From Rhynchopus euleeides (lineage: Eukaryota; Euglenozoa; Diplonemea; Diplonemida; Diplonemidae): a DNA stretch of 64,000 bases. Under the pieces are notes generated by a model. It was not told where the DNA came from. It saw only the letters and a list, made by a program, of their open reading frames with translations, and did no database searches. Where the stretch lies: the NCBI GenBank assembly GCA_963210315.1, contig OY723282.1, forward strand, positions 1,240,001 to 1,304,000, written 5' to 3'. Shown here piece by piece: positions 1-11,000 of this stretch. Position 1 is the first letter of the stretch, and the number at the start of each line of letters is the position of its first letter. The position numbers were made by a program, and so were the translations under genes.

Positions 1-968
1 CACTGTGTGGGAGGTTGGAAAAGAAAATGCCCCAACACACCACATCTGAGGGTTGCAATGCATGTTGCTTGCCAACCACGTCATCCGGTGGGTGTCAGGC
101 GCTATGTAGGTGGCATTAGCCAGGTCTTCGATGTGTTCTGGCTTGTATATATACCTCCCTGCCTGCGGCACAGGCACTGCCTTTGCCCCCCACACCAGCC
201 ACAGAGAGCGTATTGTACTCGGTCCACGGTTGCTGATTCATTGTGATGCGTTGTATCCTCGAGTGAACGTCACACACTAGTGGCACCACCACCCGCCATC
301 CGAGAGCTGTATTGACTTTGCGCGCTTCCGTTGTATTCACCTCGCCACGCATATTGCACCGTTCAGTACCAGTGCTCTTGGGCCAGGCAAAGTAGACCGC
401 AGCAACTACCAATTCTGGCACAATGGGTACCACGACAGCGCACTTCATGTGTTCCCGGAATGTACAGCTCGTGTTGCAACAGTCGTTGTCAACACATCCC
501 GGTTGTGGAGCACTGCTGCACAGGAATCACACGACCATCTGGACTGTTCCGTACCTACAGGCAGCCTCCCGGTGCATGGTGGCAGGGAGGTATATATACA
601 AGCCAGAACACATCGAAGACCTGGCTAATGCCACCTACATAGCGCCTGACACCCACCGGATGACGTGGTTGGCAAGCAACATGCATTGCAACCCTCAGAT
701 GTGGTGTGTTGGGGCATTTTCTTTTCCAACCTCCCACACAGTGGCACTGTACGGTACCAAACGGTGGCACAAAATTTAGGTACCCCAATTCGGGCACCTG
801 AGGTGCCCGGAATGGTGGAAAAGTGGGGTTCGATGGGTTTCCGGACCGATCTGGGGGGGTTTGGAGGGTTTACGGGGGCTTTGGGGCCTCTGCGCCGGTT
901 TTTTGAAAAATCGTGTTTGTCCACGTAAAAGGGTGGCATTTGACCCCCCCTACCCCCCCCCCCCCCCA
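1..968. repeat. 5'-truncated copy of a long-armed fold-back (MITE-like) element
   Basis: Bases 1-~165 reappear in reverse complement at ~583-780, and the whole interval matches 28596-29560 almost base for base. The window start cuts off the outer part of the left arm. The right arm runs to a poly-C tract near 950-967. The central ~420 bases are unique to the family. No transposase is encoded; the short ORFs in both strands are by-products of the inverted arms. It is a non-autonomous inverted-repeat element of unknown superfamily. Confidence 0.8.
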
Positions 969-969
969 C

Positions 970-1886
970 GAGGGGAGATCTGATTTTTTGACTAGTTTTA
1001 TACCAACCCAGCGCCCCATCTCGCCCCCCCCCCCCCCCCCCACATCAACCCCAGGTTTTTTGTGGTTTTGTTTTGCATCCGCCGTATTTTTCCCCCCGAA
1101 TTTGAAGGCAAATGCCCCCACAACCCACCACCACTCTCCAACGAACCCTCCACTCCACCCCAATACCCACACCCACCCAATCCCACTCTCTTCACCGAGG
1201 GGCAAAGATATGACAACTGCCGCCCGGTGGTCGTTTGAAAGCTGGGCAGTGTCATGTCACATTGTTTGCTGATGCTGGATAGCCTTGCAAGGGTGTATTT
1301 TTTTTTGGGCAAATGAGCCGTGTATTCATTGCAATCAATGGGCAGAACCAAAAAAAAGGGCGCCAGCCTGTGATGTCACGGCTTGGTGGCAGGCCTGGGC
1401 GGGGAACGAGCCCTTTTTCCAGGTTTTTTGAGTCGGGGAACCAGGTTTTTTCTAAACCCTGTGCCTGGAATTTTGTCCAAAAAATAACACGTTTTCGCAC
1501 AAGGCATAAAATGGTCAAAAAACCCGAAAATCGGGTTTGTAGGGTATATGTCCCCTGTCTGAAAATGCAAAATATGGCCCCGCAGGTGCCCCCAGAGTGA
1601 TTTAAAATTGGAAAATCGACATTTTCCACCTACGGGAAATCCCCCAAAATAGGGGGTCCCCAGTCACGAACCCCAAAAAAATGTCCCGCGCGCCTCTAAG
1701 GCACTCTGGATTTTTATTATGTCATCCAGATGTCACATCTGGGTCCAGGAACACCGGTTTTTGGCCTCAGGAAGTCGAAAAATATGTGTGGAAATTTTTA
1801 TTCCTGACCAGGATCCCCTAAAAGCCCGATTTCCCCTGTTTACACATGGGGGATTTCTTGCAACGCCCGCTCGTGTGCTGAGTGTG
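970..1886. other. No recognisable gene; C-rich and T-rich low-complexity DNA
   Basis: The stretch has poly-C tracts (around 951-967 and 1027-1041), runs of T or A, and short open frames with low-complexity translations. I see no domain, splice structure or element boundary that I can support. Confidence 0.5.
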
Positions 1887-2336
1887 TTATCCGCGACGTG
1901 GATGCGGTCGCCCTCTTCCTCCAAGAAGCCACTGATCTTCCTCATCCAACTTCACCTCTGGATGTACGCGGCACGTGCTTGGGTTGTCCTGTCGCAGTGC
2001 AGCAGAAGGTCCCCTGTGCACTGCTGCCCAAGCCATTTCGGCTGCACGGAATACGCCACGCAGAGTAACGTGGTATCGCGTGACCAGCTCGTGAGGCTTG
2101 TGCCCCGAATCGAATCGATAGGCTGCGAGCTGCATTGCCTCGGTCAGTTGATGTCCTTGTGTGTGCATTTTTGTGCACAACAGTCCCTTGGGTATCTGCA
2201 GCGCAGGTGCCTGCACTGGACCAGGACTCCTGATTTGCCTCTGGCACTTGTGATCGGAACGGATGCGGCGACATGCCACGGTGCCCATGGATAGCCATGC
2301 CGGCACGAAAGTACGTTCACGACGGTTGATTACCAT
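1887..2336 (-). CDS. Hypothetical protein fragment (149 aa open frame)
   Basis: This is an uninterrupted minus-strand frame of 149 codons with a balanced, protein-like composition: a helix-prone middle part (residues ~63-105) containing the segment LTEAMQLAAYRFDSG, then a charged tail. I recognise no family. The start (first ATG in the open frame) is arbitrary and there may be introns. No paralogue is present in the window. It may be a remnant of a host or transposon gene, or a chance ORF. Confidence 0.25.
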   Translation of the reverse strand: MVINRRERTFVPAWLSMGTVACRRIRSDHKCQRQIRSPGPVQAPALQIPKGLLCTKMHTQGHQLTEAMQLAAYRFDSGHKPHELVTRYHVTLRGVFRAAEMAWAAVHRGPSAALRQDNPSTCRVHPEVKLDEEDQWLLGGRGRPHPRRG

Positions 2337-3138
2337 TGCTGCACTCTGTCAGAACCAAGGGTCGCAGCTCACCTGAACGCCCACCAGGCCCCCCAACAGG
2401 GGGTGAAACCAAAGGGTCCCCCCTGGGGTTTTTTAACCCAAAATTTTCGAATTCGACATGTCCCCGGGATTTCCACTATGTCGCAGATTTCGACCATTGG
2501 GTCAAGAAAACCTAAAAATCTAGGGGGGAGGTGCTGAAGGATTGCACTGAAAATTTTATCTAACTCGGTCAAAATTCCAGGCACAGGGTTCTAAGAATTT
2601 TTACAAGGGATTTTTTGCTCGCCCCCCCACAGTTTCCAGGCGCGTGCCCGTCAGGCGGGACTTTTTCTCTGATTTCTCTCCGCGTCATCATGTGACAGCT
2701 CTCGAGTGATGCCCAGAGATGCTTGCGGCAGAGAGTGCCCCTCATGCGCGTTACAGCTGAAAATGAATGAGGATCATCTGGCACTCGTTCTCATCGGGGG
2801 TTGTGCTCCGCAGGGACTCAATACACCTTGGCACTCTCGCAGGGCTGGACATGCCAGCAGCTGGAGGACAGTTTCAAAGCTGCCGCTCCCCGACGTCACC
2901 CACCTGCTGGCCCCTTCAGGTCTGAAAGCCCAAAAGCACCCGGGGATTTTTGCAGTGGTGCGCACCATATTCAGCGCAGTAGGGTGATCTCTCCGATTTT
3001 CCAAAACTGCTGGTTTACTGGTTTGGGGAACGGTCGTCGGCAGACCGTTGAAATGCCCGTGTTAGCAAGGCACACTCACGTTTCAGGTAGCGTGTCGCGT
3101 GTCACGCATGTCGCGAACGCGGCAAGTGTACCTCCCAG

Positions 3139-3240
3139 GTGGGGAAGCCCGACCTCCTGTCCGATGTCAGTCAGGCTTCGAAGAAGCGCTTCATGGATGC
3201 GGCGCTGACCTCCTACGCTGCACTGTACCCGGGGAAGTGA
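3139..3240 (+). CDS. Candidate terminal exon of an unidentified gene
   Basis: A 3' splice-like site (CTCCCAG, ending at 3138) is followed by 33 codons and TGA at 3238-3240. The encoded segment begins VGKPDLLSDVSQASKKRF and ends SYAALYPGK; it is amphipathic and looks like real protein. No upstream exon could be assigned with confidence. The downstream sequence passes straight into dispersed repeats. The function is unknown. Confidence 0.25.
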   Translation: MGKPDLLSDVSQASKKRFMDAALTSYAALYPGK

Positions 3241-3265
3241 GATAGATGGACGGGCACACGCTACA

Positions 3266-3325
3266 TGGGGGGTCTGGGGGGCGGAGCCCCCCAGCCGCCG
3301 GAGGCCACGGTAGCGAACACCTGTT
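3266..3325 (+). repeat. Dispersed GC-rich hairpin motif, copy 1
   Basis: The palindrome GGGGGGCGGAGCCCCCC is followed by the conserved CAGCCGCCGGAGGCCACGG and a GAAC-containing tail. The same ~58-bp module occurs at 3434-3492, 5174-5213 (partial), 34770-34826 and 59190-59247, and in degraded form near 58970-59015. Confidence 0.8.
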
Positions 3326-3433
3326 CGTGTGGGCGTACAGATTCTGTGCGAGTTGGCTGCGTCCTCAGAGGCGACTGGAGTGGTTGGACCCCGACCTGAT
3401 GGGATTCGAAGGGCTTGAGTACGAGACGTACGC

Positions 3434-3492
3434 CACAGGGGGGTCTGGGGGGCGGAGCCCCCCAGCCGCCGGAGGCCACGGTAGTGAACGTC
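3434..3492 (+). repeat. Dispersed GC-rich hairpin motif, copy 2
   Basis: Same module as 3266-3325. The ~100 bases in front of it (3340-3433) are a diverged match to 59100-59189, so the motif is the end of a longer, decayed dispersed repeat. Confidence 0.75.
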
Positions 3493-3704
3493 TGGCTCTC
3501 CAGTTGGCCAGCAAGGCGAACGGTACGGGGGACAGACTTCCCTTCCATCCTTGTGCGCGCCCTGTCGACTGGGGAAAACTTAGAAAAAGTTTTCTCCTCT
3601 GCGAAACAACCTTAGAAAAAAATTCCCCTAACAAAATTCTTAGAAAAAAACTTTTTTTCCCCTTACAAAAATTCTAAAATTTCTAAAAAAAAAAAAAAAA
3701 AATC

Positions 3705-3815
3705 CGACTTTTTCCTCAATTTTTCCCACTTCCTGGCCATACCTTTCCCGACCCAAAATCAAACAAATGCAGCGGAAAATGGCCAAAAATAGGCCAAAAA
3801 ACCCCAAAATTTTTC
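3705..3815 (+). repeat. Direct repeat, copy A (~110 bp)
   Basis: The block starting CCGACTTTTTCCTCAATTTT and ending at CCAAAAAACCCC recurs almost unchanged at 4093-4200. Between the copies lies a heptamer-type array of TGGGTCA units. Confidence 0.85.
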
Positions 3816-3829
3816 CTATGGGAACGAAC

Positions 3830-3985
3830 ATGGGGGTCTTCGCTCCGGGTCAATTTGGGTCAACTTGGGTCAATTTGGGTCACCCTGGGGTTTTTCACCT
3901 TAGGAAAATGGGGGGCTTCGCTCCGGGTCAATCTGGGTCAGCTTGGGTCAGTGACCCGGAGCGAAGCCCCCCCTTAGGTGACCAA
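3830..3985. repeat. TGGGTCA tandem array with CTTCGCTCC hairpin arms
   Basis: CTTCGCTCCGGGTCA is followed by repeated TTGGGTCAA-type units, then TTTTTCACCTTAGG, then a second CTTCGCTCCGGGTCA block, closing with the reverse complement TGACCCGGAGCGAAG. The first and last blocks can pair as a long stem. A structurally parallel array with TGTGTCA units is at 49845-49995. Confidence 0.7.
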
Positions 3986-4092
3986 AAATAGGTGAAAAAT
4001 TTTGCCTATTTTCCCTTGTGTCAAACTTGGAGTCTGACCCAAAAATCGGAATCTGTGACCCATGGTTTATATGGGCAAACCTGAAAATTTCC

Positions 4093-4200
4093 GACTTTTT
4101 CCTCAATTTTTCCCACTTCCTGGCCATACCTTTCCCGACCCAAAATCAAACAAATGCAGCGGAAAATGGCCAAAAATAGGCCAAAAAACCCCAAATTTTT
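4093..4200 (+). repeat. Direct repeat, copy B (~110 bp)
   Basis: Near-identical to 3705-3815. It is followed by GGGGGGCTTCGCCCCCC, another short GC palindrome. Confidence 0.85.
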
Positions 4201-4975
4201 TTCCGGGGGGCTTCGCCCCCCGGACCCCCCACGCCACACGCACCTCCCGGCCGGTGGCCGGTTCGGTCGTCGTCGGCTGCGCTCAAAGGGCGTGCGGTAG
4301 CCGACGCCCTTTTGTGCTCGCCTCCTCCTCCCACACTTCAGTATGTCGTTTCATGTGAGTCCGTGTTCCTGCTTTGTTCTTCTGTCGACTGGGACGGGCC
4401 AGTCCTCGTGGGTTGCCGCCCGGTGTGTCCTCCCCTGGGACCCCCTCCTCCTCCCACCACTTGCATCTGGTTCAGCTTCAGTGAGAGCTGAGCGGGAGCC
4501 ATACTTGCTCTCTTGGACCAATTGTTCGCAGTCCTGCATCATGACGAGTTAGGTATTGCCCAGTCGCAGCCATCCCCCGTCCCAGGTGTTCTCCCGTGGG
4601 CCAGCTCACCATCTGCAGGTCACCCCGTCACACACCAGTGGGCAGGCCCTGTCAACGAAATCGATGTGACTGCTCTTGCCGCAGGGCAACGCATGTGGGC
4701 CTGCATTGCATCCTGTTGCCGCTCAGTTCTGTTCCCACCGGAGCTTCTTCTTGCGCCGCAGATCGAACAGCCTTTCGTGTGGTCGGCGCCGATCTTGTAT
4801 AGAACGTAGGCAGTAGGCTGCTGTGGGTGACCTGCAGGTTACCCGTCCCTTTCGTGTAGGCAGCGCGAGAGGTGCGATGTTTTTGTGGGAGCACGGCAGC
4901 TGCCCCACACTCCATGCTGCTCTCTTGTCTGCTGTTTATGTTGAACAAGGTCTGGCTGCCAGTGATCTCGCTGGG

Positions 4976-5530
4976 GGTCGGGCAAACTAAAAAAGAGGTC
5001 GGGCACAGGGTGGCCGAGCTCGCGAGAAAAAAAGTGCAGCCCAACCCCGCCCCGACTTCCCGTGGTATGATGCAAACAGGATCGAATGCACGGCCACAGA
5101 ACATTTTCACCCAATTCGAGAGGCACCGGATGTTGCTGCCTTTGGTCGTCCTGCTGGATCAAAAATCAGGAATCCAGCCCCCCAGCCGCCGGAGGCCACG
5201 GTAGTGAACATCCTGAAAGTCTTCGAAGGCTAGTCCCCACACCGGTTGGTGCTGTTGCACATTCCAGGCGGGGATGGTCCTTCGCTTGGGGCATGATGAG
5301 GTGCGTTTCGATGAACACCATCAAGCCCCCAGCATGCCGTTGGGTTTTCATACGCTGCGGCGCATGAAAACTCGGCCACAAGGCCGAACCCAAAAGCCCC
5401 AAAATCTGACCCGGGAGGTAGGGCCGAGGGTAGGGCCATGCCACCCCTGGCGGCCCACCCTCCCAAACAATTACAGAAAAAGGGAGGTGGGGCCGCGGCC
5501 CCCTGCCAGCCCTGGCACGGGATCACTGCT
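4976..5530 (+). repeat. Dispersed ~550-bp repeat, copy 1
   Basis: Aligns in the same order with 34500-35212 at roughly 80-90% identity by eye: a segment starting near GGGCACAGGGTGG, the GC-hairpin module, a CACACCGGTTGGTGCTGTTG block and a terminal GGTGGGGCCGCGGCCCC block. No coding function is apparent. Confidence 0.8.
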
Positions 5531-5659
5531 GGCGGGTAGTTCAGGCTCGTGGCCCTCCTCGTTCCGATAGCCCCTCGGACATCCAAATGATTCACGTGCA
5601 GCAGCCCATGCGCAGAGAACGGTGTGCCGTCTTGTACAGCAACTGTTGGACAACTGTTG

Positions 5660-5805
5660 AAATCGTTTTTCACCAAAAAAAATCACTCTGCGGGCCAAGT
5701 CGAAGATTTTTCTGGGGACTTTTGGTGTCCCCAATTTTTCAATTTTCGAAAAATATGCTCACTTTGCTAAACTGGACCCAACTCCCCACACTCTTTTTTT
5801 CCGAC
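5660..5805 (+). repeat. Dispersed ~130-bp repeat (AAATCACTCTGCGGGCC family)
   Basis: Matches 14048-14175 closely. Its distal part (TTTGCTAAACTGGACCCAAC, then TCCCCACACTC) also occurs at 60551-60592. No gene is visible. Confidence 0.75.
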
Positions 5806-5876
5806 TTTTTCACGGGTTTTTTCCGGTTTTTTTTGGTTTTTTTTGGCGGATGGAGCGAAGACCCCCATTGCACAAA

Positions 5877-6089
5877 AAATAATCTTCACATTATTTTACG
5901 CGGAGGGGGGCCTGCTACTACATAAAGTAATCACACCTCAACTCGCTTCGCTCGTTAAGGTGACTTCCACATGTCGCCTCGCTTCGCTCGGCAACATGAC
6001 TTCAATTTTACGCTCGCTTCGCTCGCGTAAAATAATGTTACTTTATGTAGCAGGCCCCCCTCCGCGTAAAATAATGTGAAGATTATTTC
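5877..6089. mobile_element. Small MITE with ~50-bp terminal inverted repeats, copy 1
   Basis: Both ends carry AATAATCTTCACATTATTTT, then ACGCGGAGGGGGGCCTGCTAC in inverted orientation, flanking ~100 bases with several CGCTTCGCTCG units. The inner part also holds AAGTAA / TTACTT inverted blocks. It encodes nothing. An inverted, one-end-truncated copy lies at 11626-11808. Confidence 0.8.
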
Positions 6090-6102
6090 AGTACAATAAA
6101 TA

Positions 6103-6430
6103 CCGTATACGTAAATATTTTGGAACGTAAATATTATGGAACGTAAATATTTTGGAACGCTGGTGGGTTGGCGTTCCAGATTTTTTTCGTTCCACAATAT
6201 TTACAGGGCTTTCTGCGACTCGGGGACTTGGACCAGGTGATCGGACGGCATACAGAGTCCCTGACGGGACCTACTCGTGCACTTTTCGCGCGATTCCTGA
6301 CGCAAGCCGTCCTCACCACCGAGTCCCCAACTGGCCCTGTAAATATTATGGAACGTAAATATTATGGAACGGACCGGCCAAAAATGGGCCCGTTCCATAA
6401 TATTTACGTTCCATAATATTTACGTATACG
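6103..6430 (+). mobile_element. TA-flanked MITE (GTAAATATTATGGAAC family), copy A
   Basis: Starts CCGTATACGTAAATATT after a TA and has subterminal arrays of GTAAATATTATGGAAC-type units. The ~200-bp core (GGGCTTTCTGCGACTCGGGG ... CACCGAGTCCCCAACTGG) is itself partly inverted-repeat. The right end is slightly degenerate. Four more copies are at 35862, 36222, 40447 and 60823. Confidence 0.85.
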
Positions 6431-6732
6431 TGGTGCCCCTGATTTACCCCTTTTTCACTACGCACAAACTACGCAATCTGGGGGGGGGGTCTCGCTTTTT
6501 GGTCCCCCCCCAGTTTTTTTTGGTCCCCCTTTCTGTGTGGCTACTGAGACAGGACTGGAGGCACTGCGCTGACCGAGCAAAAAATTATTGCCAGAACTCA
6601 CTATACACCGTACGAAAGAACGCACGACATGTGGGGCGGGACTCCAGAAACACCTGGGCAAGGTTGCCCCATGCCCAGAAACACCTGAGAAGGAAGTGAG
6701 TTCCAGGAGCCGCGTAGAACACCCTCGAGATT

Positions 6733-7050
6733 GTGAATGATGATACGATCACAGCCTTCAGGGCGCTGCGAGGTGCCACCCTGAAGGTGGCCCTTGACAT
6801 CAAGGAGAGCGTCGGCCGAGGGGTCGACGAAAAGCTGAAGAAGGCGCTACTGGCACTGGATCCCGCGGGGTATACGGAGGTCACCGCCACACAGGCAACC
6901 TCCGCTGACAACGTCCAGGAGACGTTATCCGAGGGGATCACAACGGCACTAGAGATCTGTGTCACGGGATCCAGGCGCCCACTCTCCCTCGACGGTCTGG
7001 GGATTGTTGTTGGGTATGGTGTCGTTTCCTGCAGCTGCAAAAAAGCGTAG
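6733..7050 (+). CDS. Hypothetical protein (105 aa)
   Basis: An open frame of 105 codons from ATG to TAG. Residues ~5-75 look like an amphipathic helical protein with many A, L, E, K and T residues; the C terminus is Cys/Ser-rich. I recognise no family. It lies inside the repeat-bounded unit 6457-7430, and a second frame (7131-7346) follows ~80 bases downstream in another phase, so both may be exons of one gene or remnants of one ORF. A duplicated 49-base block (7070-7118 and 7121-7168) separates them and may have disrupted the reading frame. Confidence 0.35.
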   Translation: MNDDTITAFRALRGATLKVALDIKESVGRGVDEKLKKALLALDPAGYTEVTATQATSADNVQETLSEGITTALEICVTGSRRPLSLDGLGIVVGYGVVSCSCKKA

Positions 7051-7069
7051 CAACTGTGCTTCCTTCTTC

Positions 7070-7168
7070 CTTAATGATGCGTTGACGCTTCCACCCGGAG
7101 GAGCTGAAGCAGGCACCGCTTAATGATGCGTTGATGCTTCCACCCGACGAGCTGAAGCAGGCACCGCG
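7070..7168 (+). repeat. Tandem duplication of a ~49-bp block
   Basis: TTAATGATGCGTTGACGCTT and the following GAGCTGAAGCAGGCACCG are present twice in a row with a few substitutions. The block lies between two open frames of the same unit. Confidence 0.7.
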
Positions 7169-7346
7169 CCAAAGGGCACCCCCAAAGAGACCTGCAAATA
7201 CTGCGTCGAAACCCGCACCGAAGGCTGCCAGCGCTGCAGCACCTGAAGAACCTGCAGCACCTGCAGCACCTGCAGCACCTGAAGCGCCTGCACCCTCACT
7301 GACCCCGGAACAGCAAGAACTCCTTGAGTTTGGGGTCCCGGCATAG
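7131..7346 (+). CDS. Pro/Ala-rich short hypothetical protein (71 aa)
   Basis: A short frame with a basic N-terminal half (KQAPRQRAPPKRP) and a PAAPAAPAAPEAP-type low-complexity middle, ending LTPEQQELLEFGVPA. The C-terminal segment looks like genuine protein; the rest could be a linker. Frame and context suggest it belongs with the upstream 6733 frame, from which it is separated by a duplicated block. No known domain. Confidence 0.3.
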   Translation: MMLPPDELKQAPRQRAPPKRPANTASKPAPKAASAAAPEEPAAPAAPAAPEAPAPSLTPEQQELLEFGVPA

Positions 7347-8090
7347 AGACAGAGAATGGCTGAGTAAATCAAAAAATGAGACCCCCCCCCCCCTTTTCAC
7401 TACGCACAAACTACGCAATATGGGGTCGTCAGGGGCACCAATACGGTAGCTATTTTTGGCCGAAAAAAAAATTTTTTTTTCCGGCCGACTAAACCGAAAA
7501 TCGGGCCCTCTGGGGTGCCACACCGATATTTTTCGGATTTTTTTCGGATTTTTTTTCGATTTTTTTTGCGTATCCGTCAGGTGGACCACCGGGTGGGGAG
7601 AGATCCGGTGTGAGGCACTTGGGTCCGTCCAGGTGGGCAGGGGGAACCTGGGGGCGGGGGGCCTCAAAACCCGTCTACCAGTGCCGCTTCTAATCTCGTC
7701 GGTCTTGTCCCAACCACCACCAGCCAGCCCAGAACGCCCTGACGCTGCGACCTCGTCGATTTTTCCGTTTCGCCCATCCGCCCAACTCCGCCAACCCAAC
7801 CAGCCCTACCCTTTCTCCCAGTCAGGGCGGTACTCACACGAGCGGCAAAGCGCTGGGGGAGGGGGGGGGGGACATCAATAGGGGAGGGGAGGGGAGGGGG
7901 GAGGAAGGGAGGGGAGGAAGGGGGGGGGGTTATGTTGTTTCTAACCCAGACCTGCTGTGCAGAGCCCGGGGGAGGGGGTGGCCAGCCCCTGTCTAACCAT
8001 TCACAACGGCCACCTGCACACATCTATGAAAGGGGGGGGGGGAAGGTCCCGGGGGGGGGGGGGGTGGTGGGGGTGGGGACGCTGCTCCGC

Positions 8091-11000
8091 CTACTCGCCC
8101 CGCTCCACCTCCGTCTGCAGCTTGCGCATGTAGACGCGCAGGCTGACCCCCGGCTCCCTCGTCTGGTTCCCGGGCTCGGCCTGCGCGCCCCCTTGCAGGA
8201 TGCGCGCCTGCAGCCACTCCGCCGCTACGTCACCTGCCACCCTGGGCGAGAGGGGGCAAAGGCCATAGCTGGGGTGGAAGCAGTGCCTCCACGCCTCGAC
8301 GGTGCGGGGGATGGCTCCTCCCATCGAGACGCAGGGGGCCATGCCGCGGGCCCGCGCTACCACCCCCTCGGCCCAGACACGGGACGCCGCAAGCTCCTGC
8401 AGAGCGGGGATGTTCGCCGCGGGCGTCTCGTCGTCCCCGTAGGCGTCGATGGCCTGGAGGTCGTCCTCGGGCTCCCACACGTTCGCCGGGTCGTCGTCGA
8501 ACTCCATGGGGCCCGCCGCGTCACCCTGACGCAGCTCCTCCAGGCGTCTCGAGGACGCGGCCGTCCGGCTGCGGCGCTGCCCGTCCCGGCGGGCCTGCGC
8601 GGCGTTGCGCATCATCGTCGCAGCAACCCCCTGGATCCCGCCAGCCCCACCGGGGGCTGTTCCGCCAGAGGTGCCAGAGGGGGCTGTGTTGAAGGTGTGG
8701 GAGCCTCCGCCCTGGCGGCGCCGCGCGGCCTGAGCGGGGCCAGACGGCTGGGCGCCTGCCGCCGTGACCGGAGCCGCAGAGGGCACACCAGAGGGGGCTG
8801 TGTTTGAGGTTTGGGAGCCTCCGCCCTGGTGGTTCTCTGTGGCCCCCGACCCCGACGGCGGGCACTCTGCATGTTGGGCCTGCCCCTGCATGGGGGCTGG
8901 GGCAGCCCGGGAGGCACTCTCCGCCGGGGGCACGCTGTGGCCGTGGGTCGCGGAGGGCGCACCAGAGGGGGCTGTGTTTGAGGTTTGGGAGCCTCCGCCC
9001 TGGTGCATCTCCACGTCCTGGCCGGGAGCGACCGGCTCCTCCGCCACTTCCTCCTTCACCCGCGTTGGATGGTGCGCAGCCCCCGACGAGTCGTGCGGGG
9101 CACTCGGCTGCCTGGGCCCCATCGGCGTGTCGTGCATGCGGCTCGGGATGGGCTTCCGCCGGCGGGGGCGCGCCCGGGCGGACTCCAGGACCTCCCGCAG
9201 ATCCGGGGTGACCGCGGGTTGCTCCGCAGGGTCTGGAGCGTCGACATCCACCGCCACCCGGTCAATGTAGCCTGGGCACCGCTCACCCCGCACTGCGCAT
9301 GACGCGCACACTTTGCGCCAGCATCTGCCACACGCGTGATGCCTCGCGGAGCGGTCGAACGGGCGGCGGCACTTCTCGCACTCCTCCACCTGGCCCGCCG
9401 AGCCCCCCTGACGCACCATCTGCATGGGACTATCACCATCGCACCCCGTGACATCCGCTGCCATCGGCTTCGGGGGAAGACCCGCCAGGTGCTGACGCAT
9501 GGGCTCCGGCATAACTAGGGGCACGTAGTGCCCATGTTGCCCCCCCGTCCTCCGCAGACAGTGGGCGTCCACCACTGCACCCGCACCTACTGGGGACAGA
9601 AGCATCGGCTGGTGGTTGTCGATGAGCACGAGGACGACGCATCTGGTCACGCGCGCAGCCGCCGCCAGGGCGATGAAGTCCGCCCAGGTGCGCACGTCGT
9701 CGCTCCCTGCGCGCATCATCTGCTCGGCCCACTGGTTCGGACCCTCCTCCACCCGCATCCGGAGGTCCGGGTCGCGCATCGCCCTGCGGACTGCCTCTTG
9801 GCGCAGCCACCCGCTGGATTGCTTCACCGATCGGGCACCCAGCGTGGCCAACGCATCAAAAGCACAGTCCCCCACCCGGAACGACCACCCGTCCGGCTCG
9901 ACCAGGCCCAGCCGCGCCTGCTGCTGCAGGGACGACAAGCTCAGCCTCCCGTCCGTCTGGCCGCGCCACTCCAGCAATTGGGCCAGGGGGTCAGCCGCCA
10001 CCCCACCCGCCGGCTGCGGGAGGTCCCCCTCCGCGGGGGGAGGCGGCGGGCGTGGGCGGCGGGGAGGGGCAGGTTCGGGTTCAGGGGTCGGCTCCTCGGG
10101 GCCCGCCGCGTCATCCGGGTCACACATGAAATCCTCCGCGTCCATGTGCCCGTCGAAGTGTGGCGCGGGGGCCAGGTCCGTGTCAGGCGCGAAGAAGTAG
10201 TCCGGCTCCACGCCCACCAGCGGATCCGGCAAGACCCGCTCCCGAGTCTGACCAGAGCGCAGGTCCGTGCACAGCGCCCCCCTGCGGAGCGACGACCGCC
10301 CCACCGCCCGCATCAACGGCACCACTATCCGCGCCGCCCAGGAACGAGTGAGCTCGGCCCTGTCCCCCAGCTTGTGGTCCACCGCGAAGCTGACCAAGTG
10401 CCTGAAGAGCCGCACGGCCTCCGGACCCATCCCGCCCGACTGCTCCAGGGCGAACGCGGAGAAGGCGATCTCAACCTCCTGACACCGCGCCCCGTGCTTG
10501 CGATGCTTGGATGCTTCAGCCCGCGACGCGGTGTACCCCCGCGCTCTCGCCGCACCCTGCCTCGCAGACTCCGCGCACGTCGACCACACGGTCACGTCGA
10601 TCGCCCGGCCCCGCGACTCACCTATGCCGCACGGGAGGAACACGTCAGCCGGCTTGCCCCCGCCCAAGAGGAGGTGGTTGGGCTCCAGCTGGGGGCCGAG
10701 TCCCGCGTCCCGCGCCAGCCCCAGCACCCCGAGCTTCACCGCGTCGTGGCGCTTGATGCGGTCCGCCGATGCCTGGCAGCTGAACACATGGGCGCCCAAG
10801 ACGTCCATGGCGTCCCCGCACTCGTGGCACCGCGACCCAGGGGCGAAGACGACGAGGCCCAGGCGCAGGCGAGCCGCCACTTGGTACTCCTCCCTCCCCA
10901 TCGCAAACTGTTGTTCTGGCGTCACCGTCACCCACGCCCCTGCGCCTGGGAGGGACGCGGACAACTGACGCCCTTTACTCAGCACGTCAGCCTCCGCCAG

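Larger units (their letters stand above)
6457..7430. repeat. Element bounded by CACTACGCACAAACTACGCAA repeats
   Basis: The 21-base motif TCACTACGCACAAACTACGC (+A) occurs directly at 6457-6478 and 7397-7418. Just inside, GGGGGGTCTC plus a T-rich run (6480-6500) is inverted at 7368-7392. The interior holds two short open frames. It may be a small transposon or a captured gene fragment; the class is unknown. Confidence 0.45.
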